Origin: Acidobacteriota bacterium
GTDB taxonomy: Bacteria > Acidobacteriota > Vicinamibacteria > Vicinamibacterales > CAVVIG01
Length of the DNA: 64,000 bases
Assembly (NCBI GenBank): GCA_003222395.1
Contig: QHWB01000031.1
Location: forward strand, 312,501-376,500
Reading direction: 5' to 3'
Position 1 is the stretch's first letter. Each line of letters starts with the position of its first letter. A model generated the notes under the pieces. That model saw only the letters and a list, made by a program, of their open reading frames with translations. It did no database searches and had not been told where the DNA came from. Below are positions 7,748 to 17,151 of this stretch, in pieces. A program made the position numbers and the translations under genes.

Positions 7748-9241
7748 TTGTTGATTCGGCGCGATCCGGACGTGCTCTCTGCGTTTCTCGAGGACGCGGC
7801 CCACTTTCCAGGCGGGCACGCGGCGGGAATCGCCTCGCCGTCGAGTGAATCGGAGGTCGCCGACGTTCTGCGATCGGCGAGCGCGGTGCTGCCAATCGGC
7901 GCGCAATCGTCGCTCACCGGCGGCGCGACGCCGATGGGCGAGGTGCTGCTCGGCACCTCGCGGCTCAATCGCATCCTCGAAATCGGATCGGATTGGGCGC
8001 GCGTGCAGGCGGGCGTGACGCTCGCGGATCTCGATGCGGCGCTCCGGGCGGTAGGCAAGTACTATCCGCCTGCGCCGACGTTCACCGGCGCGTTCGTCGG
8101 CGGCACGGTGGCCACCAACGCAGCCGGCGCCGCCACCTTCAAGTACGGCACGACGCGCGACTGGGTGCGTGCGATGACCGTCGTGCTCGCCAGCGGCGAC
8201 GCGCGTCGGATCGAACGCGGCGGCGTGAAGGCCTCCAGCCTGGTGCCGGTGCCCACCTACCGGATGCCGGCAGTGCCGAAGAATTCGGCCGGTTATTTCG
8301 CGGCGGCCGGCATGGACCTCATCGATCTCTTCATCGGATCGGAAGGAACGCTCGGCGTCATCACCGAGGTCACGCTGCGCGTTCTGCCTCGGCGTCCCGC
8401 GTTATGCCATGCGTTCGTGACGTTCGCCGATCGATCGGCGGCGCTCGCGTTCGTGGCAGGCCTGCGTCGCGCGTCGCACGCCGTCGCCGTCTCCGCGATC
8501 GAGCACATGGACGCGCGCTGTCTCTCCATCCTTCGAGAAGACGGCGTCGATCGTCAGCTCGGCGTGCCGATTCCGGACGATTCGGCGATCGCGCTGCTCG
8601 TCACGCTCGAGCTCCCTGCGGGCACGGACGCCGAGCAGGCGTTCGACGAGATCGGCCGTGCGCATGACGGGTCGCCGCCCGATACGCCGCTCGTCCGCCT
8701 GTGCCGGATGCTCGACGAGGCGGGCGTGCTCGAGCGCGTGGAAATTGCGGTGCCCGGCGATTCCGCCCGCGCGGAGCAGCTGCTGGCGGTCCGCGAGGCG
8801 GTGCCGGCGTCGGTCAACGCGCGCGTCGGCCGCGCGAAGCACGCCATCGATCCGCTCATCGCGAAGACCGCGGCCGATATGGTCGTTCCCTTCGATCGGG
8901 TCGGCGATCTGATGACGATGTACGACGAGGAGTTCGCGAGGCGTCGACTCGACGCAGCCGTGTGGGGACACATTTCGGACGGGAATCTTCACCCGAACGT
9001 TTTGCCGCGATCGTACTCGGACGTCGAATCGGGCAAGGACGCCATCATGACGTTCGGCCGCGCGGTCATTGCCATGGGTGGATCGCCTTTGGCCGAGCAC
9101 GGCGTCGGCCGGAATCCGGTGAAGCAGGCGTTGCTTGGCGAGCTCTACGGCGACCGCGGCGTGGCCGAGATGCGAGCCGTAAAAGAAACGTTGGATCCGG
9201 ACTACAAGCTCGCGCCTGGTGTCCTCTTTCCACGGCGATGA
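7748..9241 (+). CDS. FAD-linked oxidase (glycolate/D-lactate dehydrogenase GlcD type)
   Basis: A 497-residue flavoprotein. The N-terminal half is an FAD-binding PCMH domain with LPIGAQSSLTGGATP (pyrophosphate loop) and GAFVGGTVATNAAGA, then GSEGTLGVITEVTLR; the C-terminal half is the FAD-oxidase C domain ending in WGHISDGNLHPNVLP (substrate/metal histidines) and AEHGVGRNP. These blocks are those of GlcD and D-lactate dehydrogenases, which oxidise 2-hydroxy acids. The start is TTG 7748 with no ATG near. There is no signal peptide or iron-sulfur partner next to it. The exact hydroxy acid is not evident. Confidence 0.88.
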   Translation: MLIRRDPDVLSAFLEDAAHFPGGHAAGIASPSSESEVADVLRSASAVLPIGAQSSLTGGATPMGEVLLGTSRLNRILEIGSDWARVQAGVTLADLDAALRAVGKYYPPAPTFTGAFVGGTVATNAAGAATFKYGTTRDWVRAMTVVLASGDARRIERGGVKASSLVPVPTYRMPAVPKNSAGYFAAAGMDLIDLFIGSEGTLGVITEVTLRVLPRRPALCHAFVTFADRSAALAFVAGLRRASHAVAVSAIEHMDARCLSILREDGVDRQLGVPIPDDSAIALLVTLELPAGTDAEQAFDEIGRAHDGSPPDTPLVRLCRMLDEAGVLERVEIAVPGDSARAEQLLAVREAVPASVNARVGRAKHAIDPLIAKTAADMVVPFDRVGDLMTMYDEEFARRRLDAAVWGHISDGNLHPNVLPRSYSDVESGKDAIMTFGRAVIAMGGSPLAEHGVGRNPVKQALLGELYGDRGVAEMRAVKETLDPDYKLAPGVLFPRR

Positions 9242-9259
9242 TGACGAACATTCTCTCAG

Positions 9260-9410
9260 TCGCGCGGGGGCGGCCCCGCTTTTCTTTCCGCGGCGGAGAC
9301 TCACCCCGCCGCTGTTGCTCGGCGCATACGCGCCTCGCAACGGCTCAAGGCTGCCGCGCAAGCCGCGGGCGCTGCGCTCGGGCGTATCCAGAACAGAACG
9401 TCGCAGACTG
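9260..9410 (-). repeat. Dispersed intergenic repeat, family B (second full copy)
   Basis: Read on the minus strand it runs GTTCTGTTCTGGATACGCCC, CAGCGCCCGCGGCT, CAGCCTTGAGCCGTTGCGAG, CGCCGAGCAACAGCGGCGGG and ends in AAGCGGGGCCGCCCC. These blocks match 2168-2400 in order, but an internal segment of about 60 bp present there is missing. It lies between two convergent genes. Confidence 0.78.
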
Positions 9411-9418
9411 ATGGCGCG

Positions 9419-10000
9419 TCACACCAGCACAGCGATGCCGATTACCGCAAGCGCGACGATGATCAACCAGAGCGTGAGCGTGCCGGCGACGCTGGCAGCG
9501 CGAGGATCGCGTTCGCGTTCCATCGCATACGCAATGGTCGACTGAGCGCTGAACGAGGCGCCGATCGCGGCGAGCAGCAGCAGCCATCCGGCGCCGAGCG
9601 CGACGCGGGCGCCGACGCTGCCGCCGGTGAGCCGCGTCGCGAAGAACAACGTCCCGAGCCAGCTCGCCACGGCGACGCCGGCCAGCAGGCGCAGCCGTCC
9701 GATTTCGCGATCGCCGGCCTGCCGCAGCAGCTCGAGCTGCAGCGCGCGCTCGGCGCGGTTGCGCTCCGCCTCGAGCTGCTCGCGCTCGAGCTCCAGCCGC
9801 CGCGTGTCGCGGTCGAACGCCTCCTTGAGCGCCGCCACGACGACGCCCGCAAGGCGCGTTTCGAGGCCGCCGAGCGCCCGCCCGGGATCGGCCTGCTGCA
9901 GCGTCTCGTTCTCCGACGCCATCGATCGCATCCTGCGGCTGCGCGCCAGATCGGTGACGCCGATCAGCGTGTCGAGAATGCGGAGCCAGGGAACTGCCAT
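9419..10000 (-). CDS. Membrane protein with coiled-coil segment, unknown function
   Basis: A 193-residue protein not assigned to a named family. ATG 10000 gives MAVPWLRILDTLIGVTDLAR; residues about 40-105 are a charged, heptad-like region rich in E, R, L and Q (RDTRRLELEREQLEAERNR) predicted to form a coiled coil, and the remainder has about three hydrophobic segments (LLAGVAVASWLGTLFFA, VALGAGWLLLLAAIGASF, GTLTLWLIIVALAVIGIAVLV). This arrangement suggests an inner-membrane protein with a cytoplasmic stalk. A frame extension beyond 10000 is encoded by a CAACGAC/TTGCTGG repeat and is unlikely to be used. It converges on the FAD oxidase across a family-B repeat. Confidence 0.65.
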   Translation of the reverse strand: MAVPWLRILDTLIGVTDLARSRRMRSMASENETLQQADPGRALGGLETRLAGVVVAALKEAFDRDTRRLELEREQLEAERNRAERALQLELLRQAGDREIGRLRLLAGVAVASWLGTLFFATRLTGGSVGARVALGAGWLLLLAAIGASFSAQSTIAYAMERERDPRAASVAGTLTLWLIIVALAVIGIAVLV

Positions 10001-10042
10001 TACTGGTTGCTGGCTGCTGGAATGACCAACGACCAACGACTA
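10001..10042. repeat. TTGCTGG / CCAACGA short-period repeat
   Basis: TGGTTGCTGGCTGCTGG followed by GACCAACGACCAACGAC, squeezed between the membrane-protein start and the stop of the M61 gene. The same TTGCTGG motif recurs at 23.89 kb and, inverted as CAACCAGC, at 53.17-53.20 kb. Confidence 0.7.
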
Positions 10043-11908
10043 ATTATGCAGCCATCGATCGCGGAACGCGCGCTGCGCCGACGTCATCGTTCCGCCGGCG
10101 GCTTCGATCGGTACGGCCTCGAGGTGTGGGTCTTCGGCAAGCGTCACGGTCGGTCGACGCGTGAGGCGCGTTCGATCGACGAAGACGACCTGCACGCGGT
10201 CGCCCGGCCTGTGCCGCTGCAACGCGGCGGCCGCGTCGTTCTCCGATCGGATCGGACGACCATCGATTTCGGTCACCTCATCGTCCTGTTCGAGTCCGGC
10301 TGCGTAGACCGGCCATGACGGCGAGACGATGGAGGCGACGCGCGCGCCGTTGCGCATCTCGTATTTCACGTCGCCCAGCCACGCGCGGCCGGCATTCCGC
10401 CTGCGAAGAGTCACTCCTGCGCGGCCGAGCAGCCGCTCGTAGTCCGCGACGTCGCGTCCCTCGATGTACTTCGCGAAGAACTCGCGCGCGAAGGCGCGAT
10501 CGCCGCTGACGCCGGCGAGCGTTTCCTCGGCGTCGGCCAGCGAGTACGGGCGATCGACGTAGCCTTCGCGCGCGCCGCCGGGCCGGCCGAACTTCTGCCA
10601 CATGGCCCGCATGAAGTCGTCGAGCGACACGCGGCCGTCGCTGCGATCGCGCAGCGAAAGATCGAGTGCGAGTGCGATGGCGCCCCCGAACGGATAGTAC
10701 GAGATGACGGTGTTCGCCCAGTTGGTGCGATCGACGGTCCGGCCACCGTCGATGAACGGCGCCATGCGGCTCATCTCGACGGCGGATCGAACGCCGCGGC
10801 CGGGATCGTTCACGACCGTGTCGACCAGGCCACCGACGATGGCGGCCGTCGCGGCGACGTCGACCAGCTGCGCGCGCTGCATCGCCAGCGGTCCGTAGTA
10901 CTGCGTGAAGCCTTCCGCGAGCCACAGGGAATCGGACAGGTTCGCGCGATCGAAATCGAACGGCTCGAGCCCTGACGGACGAATCCGTTCGACGTTCCAG
11001 CAGTGAAAGAATTCGTGCGCCACGGTTTCGAGAAGCCCCGTGCGCGAGCTGCCGATCGACCCCGACGAGGTCATGACGGTGCTGTTGCGATGCTCCATCC
11101 CGTCACCGCTCGCCCACGGCACATAGTCGGCGAGAAACGTGTAGTATCCCGGCTCGTACTGCGGGTACTCGCCGAAGATCGCGCCTTCCTGCCGAACGAT
11201 CTTCTCGACGTCCTTCACGTAGCCATCGAGCTCGGCGTCGGTCCCCGTGTGGTGCAGCGAGAAGCGGAACGTTCGCCCGCCCGCGGTGAACTGCCGAACG
11301 CTGACCGGGCCGAACTCCACCGGGCTGTCCATCAGGTACTGAAGATTGGGCGCGGTGAACTCGAGCGGAGACGACGAGGCGTGCAGCTGCGTGGCGACCT
11401 GCCAGCGCATGCCGGCGGGCTCCTCGAACGTGAGCGTCGCGGGACGATCGTCGAGGCCGTGCGCCCACATGATGGCCGCCGGCATGTTGATGTGCGCGTG
11501 CGTTTCGTCGACGGCGAGATACGTGCCGTCGACGCGATCGCCGTACACCTTGTAGCCCACCGTCACGCTGCCGCCGTGTCCCGCGACATTCCATCCGTAC
11601 GGGTCGGGCCTCGTCGGCTGTATCCCGCGACCGTCGGCGCCGACCGCGCCGACGTCGTACACGTTCTTCGCGAAATCATGAAGCGAATAGCGGCCGGGCG
11701 ACGATCGGCTCATCCTCAGCTCGAGCGTGCCCGATTCGAGATCCGGAAACGTCGCCTCGACCTGCATCCACCGATGCTGGGGCTGGGGAAACGAGAAGCG
11801 GTAGCGAATCGGAGAATCGCCGTGCAGCCGAACGTTGTGCGGGACACAGAAAGCGACGGCGGCGAGAAGGGCGAAGCCGGTGCGGATCAGCGGGCGCGAA
11901 ACATCCAT
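10040..11908 (-). CDS. M61-family aminopeptidase with PDZ domain
   Basis: A 622-residue secreted peptidase. After a signal sequence (about 30 residues) comes an M61 N-terminal beta domain, then the zinc site VAHEFFHCWNVERIRP (HExxH) and SLWLAEGFTQYYG, which supplies the third ligand glutamate. A PDZ domain near residues 520-590 (YEMRNGARVASIVSPSWPVYAAGLEQDDEVTEIDG) follows, as in other M61 glycyl-aminopeptidases. The role is periplasmic or extracellular degradation of peptides with N-terminal Gly or Ala, taken from the family. Its start overlaps the last 22 bp of the methyltransferase-like gene, so the two are likely one transcript. Confidence 0.88.
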   Translation of the reverse strand: MDVSRPLIRTGFALLAAVAFCVPHNVRLHGDSPIRYRFSFPQPQHRWMQVEATFPDLESGTLELRMSRSSPGRYSLHDFAKNVYDVGAVGADGRGIQPTRPDPYGWNVAGHGGSVTVGYKVYGDRVDGTYLAVDETHAHINMPAAIMWAHGLDDRPATLTFEEPAGMRWQVATQLHASSSPLEFTAPNLQYLMDSPVEFGPVSVRQFTAGGRTFRFSLHHTGTDAELDGYVKDVEKIVRQEGAIFGEYPQYEPGYYTFLADYVPWASGDGMEHRNSTVMTSSGSIGSSRTGLLETVAHEFFHCWNVERIRPSGLEPFDFDRANLSDSLWLAEGFTQYYGPLAMQRAQLVDVAATAAIVGGLVDTVVNDPGRGVRSAVEMSRMAPFIDGGRTVDRTNWANTVISYYPFGGAIALALDLSLRDRSDGRVSLDDFMRAMWQKFGRPGGAREGYVDRPYSLADAEETLAGVSGDRAFAREFFAKYIEGRDVADYERLLGRAGVTLRRRNAGRAWLGDVKYEMRNGARVASIVSPSWPVYAAGLEQDDEVTEIDGRPIRSENDAAAALQRHRPGDRVQVVFVDRTRLTRRPTVTLAEDPHLEAVPIEAAGGTMTSAQRAFRDRWLHN

Positions 11909-13221
11909 ATCGCATCGTACAGCGGCGATCGGCCGCCCTCGACCGTGGCGACGATGGCCGAGCGCGAGTGAATCGGCGACAGACCCGCGGCGCGGCCGGC
12001 CGCGGCGGCGAGGGGACGCGGCTCGTTGTGCAGCAGTATGCCATCGGGCGCCAGCATCAGCGCGATGTTGGCGAGCGCAAGCGACAGATCGGCGTCCGTC
12101 AGATACGGAAAGACGTTGGTGACGACGACGAGATCGAACTTTCGATCGAGTCGATCGACGACCGCGTCGAGCGTTGCCGCGTCGACGGCATCGGTGATTC
12201 CTGCGGACAGATCGATCGTCTTCGCCAGATGTCCCGGCGCGGCGGTACGGGCGGCCTCGACACCAATCGAACGTCCCAGCCTCTCGAAATAGCTGCGGTA
12301 GTCGTCGGTGAATCGGACGCGATCGGTCTCGCGGACGCCGCTGACGAGCATCAGGTGTGGCCGCGTGCCGCGCGAGCCGCGCACCCAGTCGACGACGTGC
12401 GCGTTGATGTCAGCGGCGGTGACGTGGAGCGTCGCGCGGTCCGCCAGGCCGCGGCCGAGAAGCGAATCGATCACCGCGAACGGCTGATAGCTTTGCGGCT
12501 CTCCGCTCTCGACCAGCCCCGTGCGCGGCGCCACGTCGAGGCCCGGTCCGACGATGAGCACTTCACGAATGCGGCAGCGCGGCTCGAGCTCGCGCAGCGT
12601 CGCCAGCTCCAGATCGACGAGGTATCCGGCCTCGACCGACGTGTCGGTGCTCAGCCCGCGTTGTTGGTACAGCAGACCGGTCGCCGCCGCGGCGTCAGCA
12701 TCCGCAGCCGCGACGAATTCCTTGTCGTAGAGGAACCGCATCGCGCGCGCGTACTCGCCGAGGATCGAGGATCGCCGCGTCGCGCGATCGGGATATGCCC
12801 GCGCCGCGATCTCCCGGAAGTATGAGAGGCGCGGGCTCGGATCGCCGCCGTCGATCGCCTTGAGGAGCGCGTCGACGCGTGCCGCGACGTCAGGAGGAAT
12901 CGACCGCCGGTCGATGAACGCCTTCGCGCTCAGCGCCGGTTCGATCGCCGGCAGGCTCGTGAACGACGCCGACTGCAGCGTGTAGTAAACGAGGTGATCG
13001 AGCTCGCCTTCCCGGACCCGCTTCTGGTTTCGTTCGCGGACACTGCCGATGTAGGCGGTAAAGGTCGGTCCGCTGAGCCCGTGGGCTTCGAGGATCTGCT
13101 GGAGCGGCCGGGCGAGATCATCCCACCGGATCTCGCGAATAACGGAGTCGGCGCTTAGCGTCGCCCCGATCGCGAAGACAAGCGAAACAGCAATGCAGAA
13201 GTTCTTAGCCACAGAGAACAT
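11887..13221 (-). CDS. Exported methyltransferase-like protein
   Basis: About 444 residues. The C-terminal half looks like a class I methyltransferase fold: EVLIVGPGLDVAP (glycine loop), LHVTAADINAHVVDWV (acidic residue after strand 2), KFDLVVVTNVFPYL and ALANIALMLAPDGILLHNEP, the last resembling CheR or UbiE-type strands 4-5. The N-terminal half is helical and unassigned. ATG 13221 gives a signal peptide (MFSVAKNFCIAVSLVFAIGATLSA) whose first seven codons come from the CTCTGTGGCTAAG repeat; a TTG at 13236 would add five more repeat-encoded residues. A secreted methyltransferase would have no S-adenosylmethionine, so it may bind another ligand or the signal may be a membrane anchor. Function unknown. 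Confidence 0.6.
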   Translation of the reverse strand: MFSVAKNFCIAVSLVFAIGATLSADSVIREIRWDDLARPLQQILEAHGLSGPTFTAYIGSVRERNQKRVREGELDHLVYYTLQSASFTSLPAIEPALSAKAFIDRRSIPPDVAARVDALLKAIDGGDPSPRLSYFREIAARAYPDRATRRSSILGEYARAMRFLYDKEFVAAADADAAAATGLLYQQRGLSTDTSVEAGYLVDLELATLRELEPRCRIREVLIVGPGLDVAPRTGLVESGEPQSYQPFAVIDSLLGRGLADRATLHVTAADINAHVVDWVRGSRGTRPHLMLVSGVRETDRVRFTDDYRSYFERLGRSIGVEAARTAAPGHLAKTIDLSAGITDAVDAATLDAVVDRLDRKFDLVVVTNVFPYLTDADLSLALANIALMLAPDGILLHNEPRPLAAAAGRAAGLSPIHSRSAIVATVEGGRSPLYDAIWMFRAR

Positions 13222-13236
13222 CGAGACACAGAGCAA

Positions 13237-13383
13237 GGATTAGCCACGGAGACACAGAGACACTGAGAAAAGCAAAGCAAACGCAGAGATCGCCAGTATG
13301 AGTACGGCAAAGTGAACGCCGACCGGGTCGACGGCGGCGGCCTGCGGAGCAGGCCGCTGGGCCTCTGTCTCCGTGGCTTATCC
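13237..13383. repeat. Inverted-terminus hairpin element E1
   Basis: 147 bp bounded by near-perfect inverted ends: GGATTAGCCACGGAGACA at the left and the complement of GGATAAGCCACGGAGACA at the right. Near the right end is a 9-bp hairpin GCGGCCTGC-GGA-GCAGGCCGC (13337-13357). Additional CACAGAG copies lie just to the left (13207-13233). No coding capacity. Relatives: 35862-36092 and 38130-38289. Confidence 0.8.
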
Positions 13384-13395
13384 AAACTTCATCGT

Positions 13396-16300
13396 TCAAA
13401 ATAGCAGCTTGATGCCAAGCTGGCCGTACCGCGGGAAGTTCGACTGGCGCACGACCGTCCGATCGATCGTTCCGAACAGTGAGTTGGTCGGATTGTTCTC
13501 GTACTGGCGCTCGTCGTAGATCACCTGGTTCAGCACGTTGTACAGCTCGAACCGGAGCTGCAGCCGCACGCTGCGCGTCAACTGCGTTGTCTTGGCGAAG
13601 TTGATGTCGAACTGATAGAACGGCGGCCGACGGATGCCGTTGTCGCGGAAGTTCACGTACGTGCCGGTGTAATTCGGCTTGATGATGAAGTTCGGCTCCG
13701 TGCAGCCGGCGGCCACCGAGTAGCTGAGCATGGTGACGACGCCCGCATCGCTCATCTGCGCCACGCACGGCCTGACCGCGCGAATCACCCCCGCGTCGAA
13801 GTCGACGTTGTCGATCGCCGCGTCCTTCACGTAAATGACGTTCTGCGGCAGGCCCCACGGCCGGCCGCTGTTGAACAGCCACATGCCCGCGACTTCCCAG
13901 CCCGCGGCGAGGCCATTGACGATCGAGCTCGACGTCGACAGGAACTTCTGTTCGCGTCCGAATGGCAGGTGGTACACCCCGGACACGGTGACGCGGTGAC
14001 GCCGATCGCTCTCGAAGGGCGACCGTTGGACGATCCGATCGACGTCGGTGATGAGCGGGTTCACGTTGTTGTTCCCGCCGATATCATTCGCGCCGCCGTT
14101 TTCCTCGATCATCTTCGACAACGTGTAGGTGCCGGAGAGCGTGAGGCCGGTCGACACGCGCTTGTTCGCGACGAACTGCGCCGAGTTGTACCAAATCCGG
14201 CCGTCGTTGCGGTCGAACATCGTGATGCTGCCGAACTGCGGGAACGGCCGGCTCAGCTCGTAACGCGACAACGTCGGGCTCGTGAAGCGCGCCGTCCCTT
14301 CGAAGCCGGGCACCTGGAAGAAGGGATTCGGCAGCAGCTCGTTGCAGAAGGCGACGCTGCCGCCTTTCGTCGGATCGCAGCGATCGCGCAGCGACAGCGG
14401 CGGCTCGTTGAATCCTCCCCAGCGGTTCTGCTCCTGTCTCGTGCGGCTGCCGACGTAGGAGAGCTCGATCGTCGTCCGCCACGGCAGCTCGCGCTGCGCG
14501 CCGATCGAGAACTGGTGAACGTACGGATTGACGAAGTCGGGATTCGAGAAACCGACAGTGCGGCCGAGAAACGTCTGCAGCCCCTGCGACGATCCCGGAG
14601 CTGGCGCGATGCCCTGTGAGAAGGGATTCGACAACGCGAACGTCGACGTGCGGTCGGCATCGAGCGACGTAATCAGCGGTGTCTGGACACCGAAGCCGTT
14701 CGACGCGGAGATGCTGACGACGTTGAGGTAATAGAGCCCATAGCCGCCGCGCACGACGGTCTTCTCGCCGAGCAGATAGGCGAACCCGACGCGCGGCTGG
14801 ACGTTGTTTCGATCCCATTGGTACGGGTACTTCGGGTTGCCGCCGACGTCGACGAATCCGAGGCCACCGCGCACCTGATAGCCGGGGAACTGCTGCTGGT
14901 CGATCCGCGACGACGCGGGGTTGATCGTCTGTGTGTCGAACCCGTAGTTGAGCCGGTCGTCCCGTTCGAACACCGGCGTGTTCAGGTCCCAGCGGAATCC
15001 GAGATTCACGGTGAACCGGTCCGTCACCTTCCAGTCGTCCTGCACCCACGGTGCCGCGTAACGCCACCGGAACGTCGGATAGAAGTTGTTCTCGACGATG
15101 CCGAACGCCGGCGCGCCGAGCAGGAACGACGCGATGGAATTGCCGCTGAGCGCATCGGCCGCGTTGAAGACCCGCTGGGTGAACCGGCGGTCGAACGTCA
15201 TCACGAACAGATTGAAGTTGATCTCGCGCGTGTACCATGTGAGCCGCATGTCGAGGCCGCCGCGGACGCTGTGCGCGCCTTTCACCAGCGAAAAGTTCGG
15301 TTGCAGGCTGAATCCCGTCGTCGTCTCGCTGTTGCGGCTGTTGCGTCCGAGGTTCTGGTACTCGGTCGTCCCGCCGGTTGACGCGCCGAAGCCGCTCGGC
15401 GCGCTCGCCGTCGTCACGAAATTCAGCCGTGGAAACACCTTGTTCGGAAGCTGATTGACGAACGACGCGGGGAAGCCGAGCTCGGCGGGGTTGGAATTCA
15501 GGCCCGGATCCGACCGCGCGAGCTCGAGGTACTGATTGAGGCCGGCGCGAACGTTCAGGATGAACGACGAGCTCACGGTTCGAACCCAGTCGGCGACGCC
15601 CGTGTGGTTGATGCGCCACAGCGGCAGCTGGCCGTCCTGTGCCGGTCCGCTCGTGATGCCGTTCGTGCTGCGCTGCTCGGTCCGCTTGTTGTAGGCATAG
15701 CGCACGAACATCCTCGTCTTGCTGCTGATGTTCTGATCGACCTTCATCGCGACGTTGTGGAAGGTGTCGAACGCCAGGTTCGGCGCGAAGACGAAGTTGT
15801 TGCGCCATGGATCGCTTCCGACCGGCGCCGAGGCGTTCGGCTGCAGGAAGTACTGCGAGAGCCGCTGCGCCATCGGGTCGATGCGGTTGGCGGGAATGAC
15901 GTTGCCGGGGAACGGATCGCGGATCCACTGTCCGTTTTCCAGGCGTCCGGTCGCCGGATCGTAAATGGTGATGAGACGTCCCTGCGCGTCCCGCAGGTTG
16001 CTGAAGTCGCCGCGAAGCTGCGCCGCATCGGGCACCGTGTAGGTCGCCGGGTTGGGCGTCGCTTCCTTGTAGCCTTCGTAGTTGAACATGAAGAACGTCT
16101 TGTTGCGCCCGTCGTACAGCCCCGGAATCTGGACCGGGCCGTCGACCTGGAAGCCGTATTGATCCAACTTGTGATCCGGCTTCTCGCGGTCGTTCACCTT
16201 GAAGAAGTACTCGTTCGAGTCGAGCTCTTTTCGGCGCGCGAACTCGTACGCGGCTCCATGAAACGTGTTCGTGCCGGACTTCAACGAGACGTTGATGACG

Positions 16301-17028
16301 CCGCCGGCCGTCCGCCCGTACTGCGCGTCGTAGCTGTTGGTGACGATCTTGAACTCCTGCACCGAATCGACCGGCGGCACGTACGCGATGTTGTTGCCGC
16401 CCTGGATGGAGTTGTTCGGCGCGCCGTCGAGCAGGAACTCGTTGTTGCGGTTCTGGCCGCCGTTGATCGACCAGTCGGCGATGGCGCCGTTGTCGAACGG
16501 CCGCTGGTAGATCGCCGGACCGTTGTAGGTGATGCCCGGCGCGAGGTAGGACAGCATGAACGGGTTGCGGGCGTTGAGCGGCAGCTCGGTGACGCGCTGG
16601 TTGTCGATGACCATGCCGCGGTCCGCCTTCGACGTCTCGATGAGCGGCGATTCTCCGATGACGGTCACCGTCTCGGAAATCGATCCGACCTGCATCGTCA
16701 TGTTGAGCGTCACCGTCTGGCCCACTTCGAGCTGCATGCGCTCCTGCGTCCACTTGCGGAATCCCTCGAGCTCGGCTGCAAGCGTGTACACGCCGGGCTT
16801 CAGAAACGGGAGCGAGTAGACGCCGTCGGCGCTCGTGATGGCCGTCGCGATCTCGTTCGTCTGCGTATTGGTGGCGCTCACGGTCACGCCCGGAATCGGC
16901 AGTCCCGCGGCATCGACCACGCGACCCGTCACCGTCGCGCGAAACTCCTGCGACCACGCAGATGGAGAAACGAGACAGGCGAGAACGAGGAGGATCTGCA
17001 CGCTGATGCGCGGCGAGAAATTGATCAT
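13396..17028 (-). CDS. Large TonB-dependent receptor, Oar-like
   Basis: A 1210-residue outer-membrane protein. Signal peptide (MINFSPRISVQILLVLACLV.., cleavage near AWSQ), then a carboxypeptidase-regulatory-like domain (TGRVVDAAGLPIPGVTVSATN), a linker ending in VGSISETVTVIGES, a plug domain (about 130-260, with INGGQNRNNEFLLDGAPNN and YGRTAGGVINVSLKSG), and a long beta barrel ending in the short aromatic strand GQLGIKLLF. This architecture is typical of the abundant Oar/TBDR proteins of Acidobacteriota, thought to import plant or microbial polymers' fragments. A good Shine-Dalgarno (GGAGG) lies 7 nt before ATG 17028. There is no TonB, ExbB or SusD-like partner nearby. Confidence 0.9.
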   Translation of the reverse strand: MINFSPRISVQILLVLACLVSPSAWSQEFRATVTGRVVDAAGLPIPGVTVSATNTQTNEIATAITSADGVYSLPFLKPGVYTLAAELEGFRKWTQERMQLEVGQTVTLNMTMQVGSISETVTVIGESPLIETSKADRGMVIDNQRVTELPLNARNPFMLSYLAPGITYNGPAIYQRPFDNGAIADWSINGGQNRNNEFLLDGAPNNSIQGGNNIAYVPPVDSVQEFKIVTNSYDAQYGRTAGGVINVSLKSGTNTFHGAAYEFARRKELDSNEYFFKVNDREKPDHKLDQYGFQVDGPVQIPGLYDGRNKTFFMFNYEGYKEATPNPATYTVPDAAQLRGDFSNLRDAQGRLITIYDPATGRLENGQWIRDPFPGNVIPANRIDPMAQRLSQYFLQPNASAPVGSDPWRNNFVFAPNLAFDTFHNVAMKVDQNISSKTRMFVRYAYNKRTEQRSTNGITSGPAQDGQLPLWRINHTGVADWVRTVSSSFILNVRAGLNQYLELARSDPGLNSNPAELGFPASFVNQLPNKVFPRLNFVTTASAPSGFGASTGGTTEYQNLGRNSRNSETTTGFSLQPNFSLVKGAHSVRGGLDMRLTWYTREINFNLFVMTFDRRFTQRVFNAADALSGNSIASFLLGAPAFGIVENNFYPTFRWRYAAPWVQDDWKVTDRFTVNLGFRWDLNTPVFERDDRLNYGFDTQTINPASSRIDQQQFPGYQVRGGLGFVDVGGNPKYPYQWDRNNVQPRVGFAYLLGEKTVVRGGYGLYYLNVVSISASNGFGVQTPLITSLDADRTSTFALSNPFSQGIAPAPGSSQGLQTFLGRTVGFSNPDFVNPYVHQFSIGAQRELPWRTTIELSYVGSRTRQEQNRWGGFNEPPLSLRDRCDPTKGGSVAFCNELLPNPFFQVPGFEGTARFTSPTLSRYELSRPFPQFGSITMFDRNDGRIWYNSAQFVANKRVSTGLTLSGTYTLSKMIEENGGANDIGGNNNVNPLITDVDRIVQRSPFESDRRHRVTVSGVYHLPFGREQKFLSTSSSIVNGLAAGWEVAGMWLFNSGRPWGLPQNVIYVKDAAIDNVDFDAGVIRAVRPCVAQMSDAGVVTMLSYSVAAGCTEPNFIIKPNYTGTYVNFRDNGIRRPPFYQFDINFAKTTQLTRSVRLQLRFELYNVLNQVIYDERQYENNPTNSLFGTIDRTVVRQSNFPRYGQLGIKLLF

Positions 17029-17151
17029 CAGTTTCCTCCAGCGCAGTTTGACCCCGCAGTATAGGTGCAGCGGCCGCGAACGCGAGGAAAAAGTCTTGCG
17101 CGCGGCGGCGTCTCGAAGTGGTCAGACCAGAAGGTCAGACCAGCGGCGGCA

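Noticed and set aside
14084-16957. Very long open frames antisense or out of frame to real genes (also 103-2043, 156-1985, 35692-37560, 61671-63641)
   Set aside because: They are Arg/Ala/His-rich shadows caused by the high GC content; the opposite frames encode recognised families with matching length and motifs.
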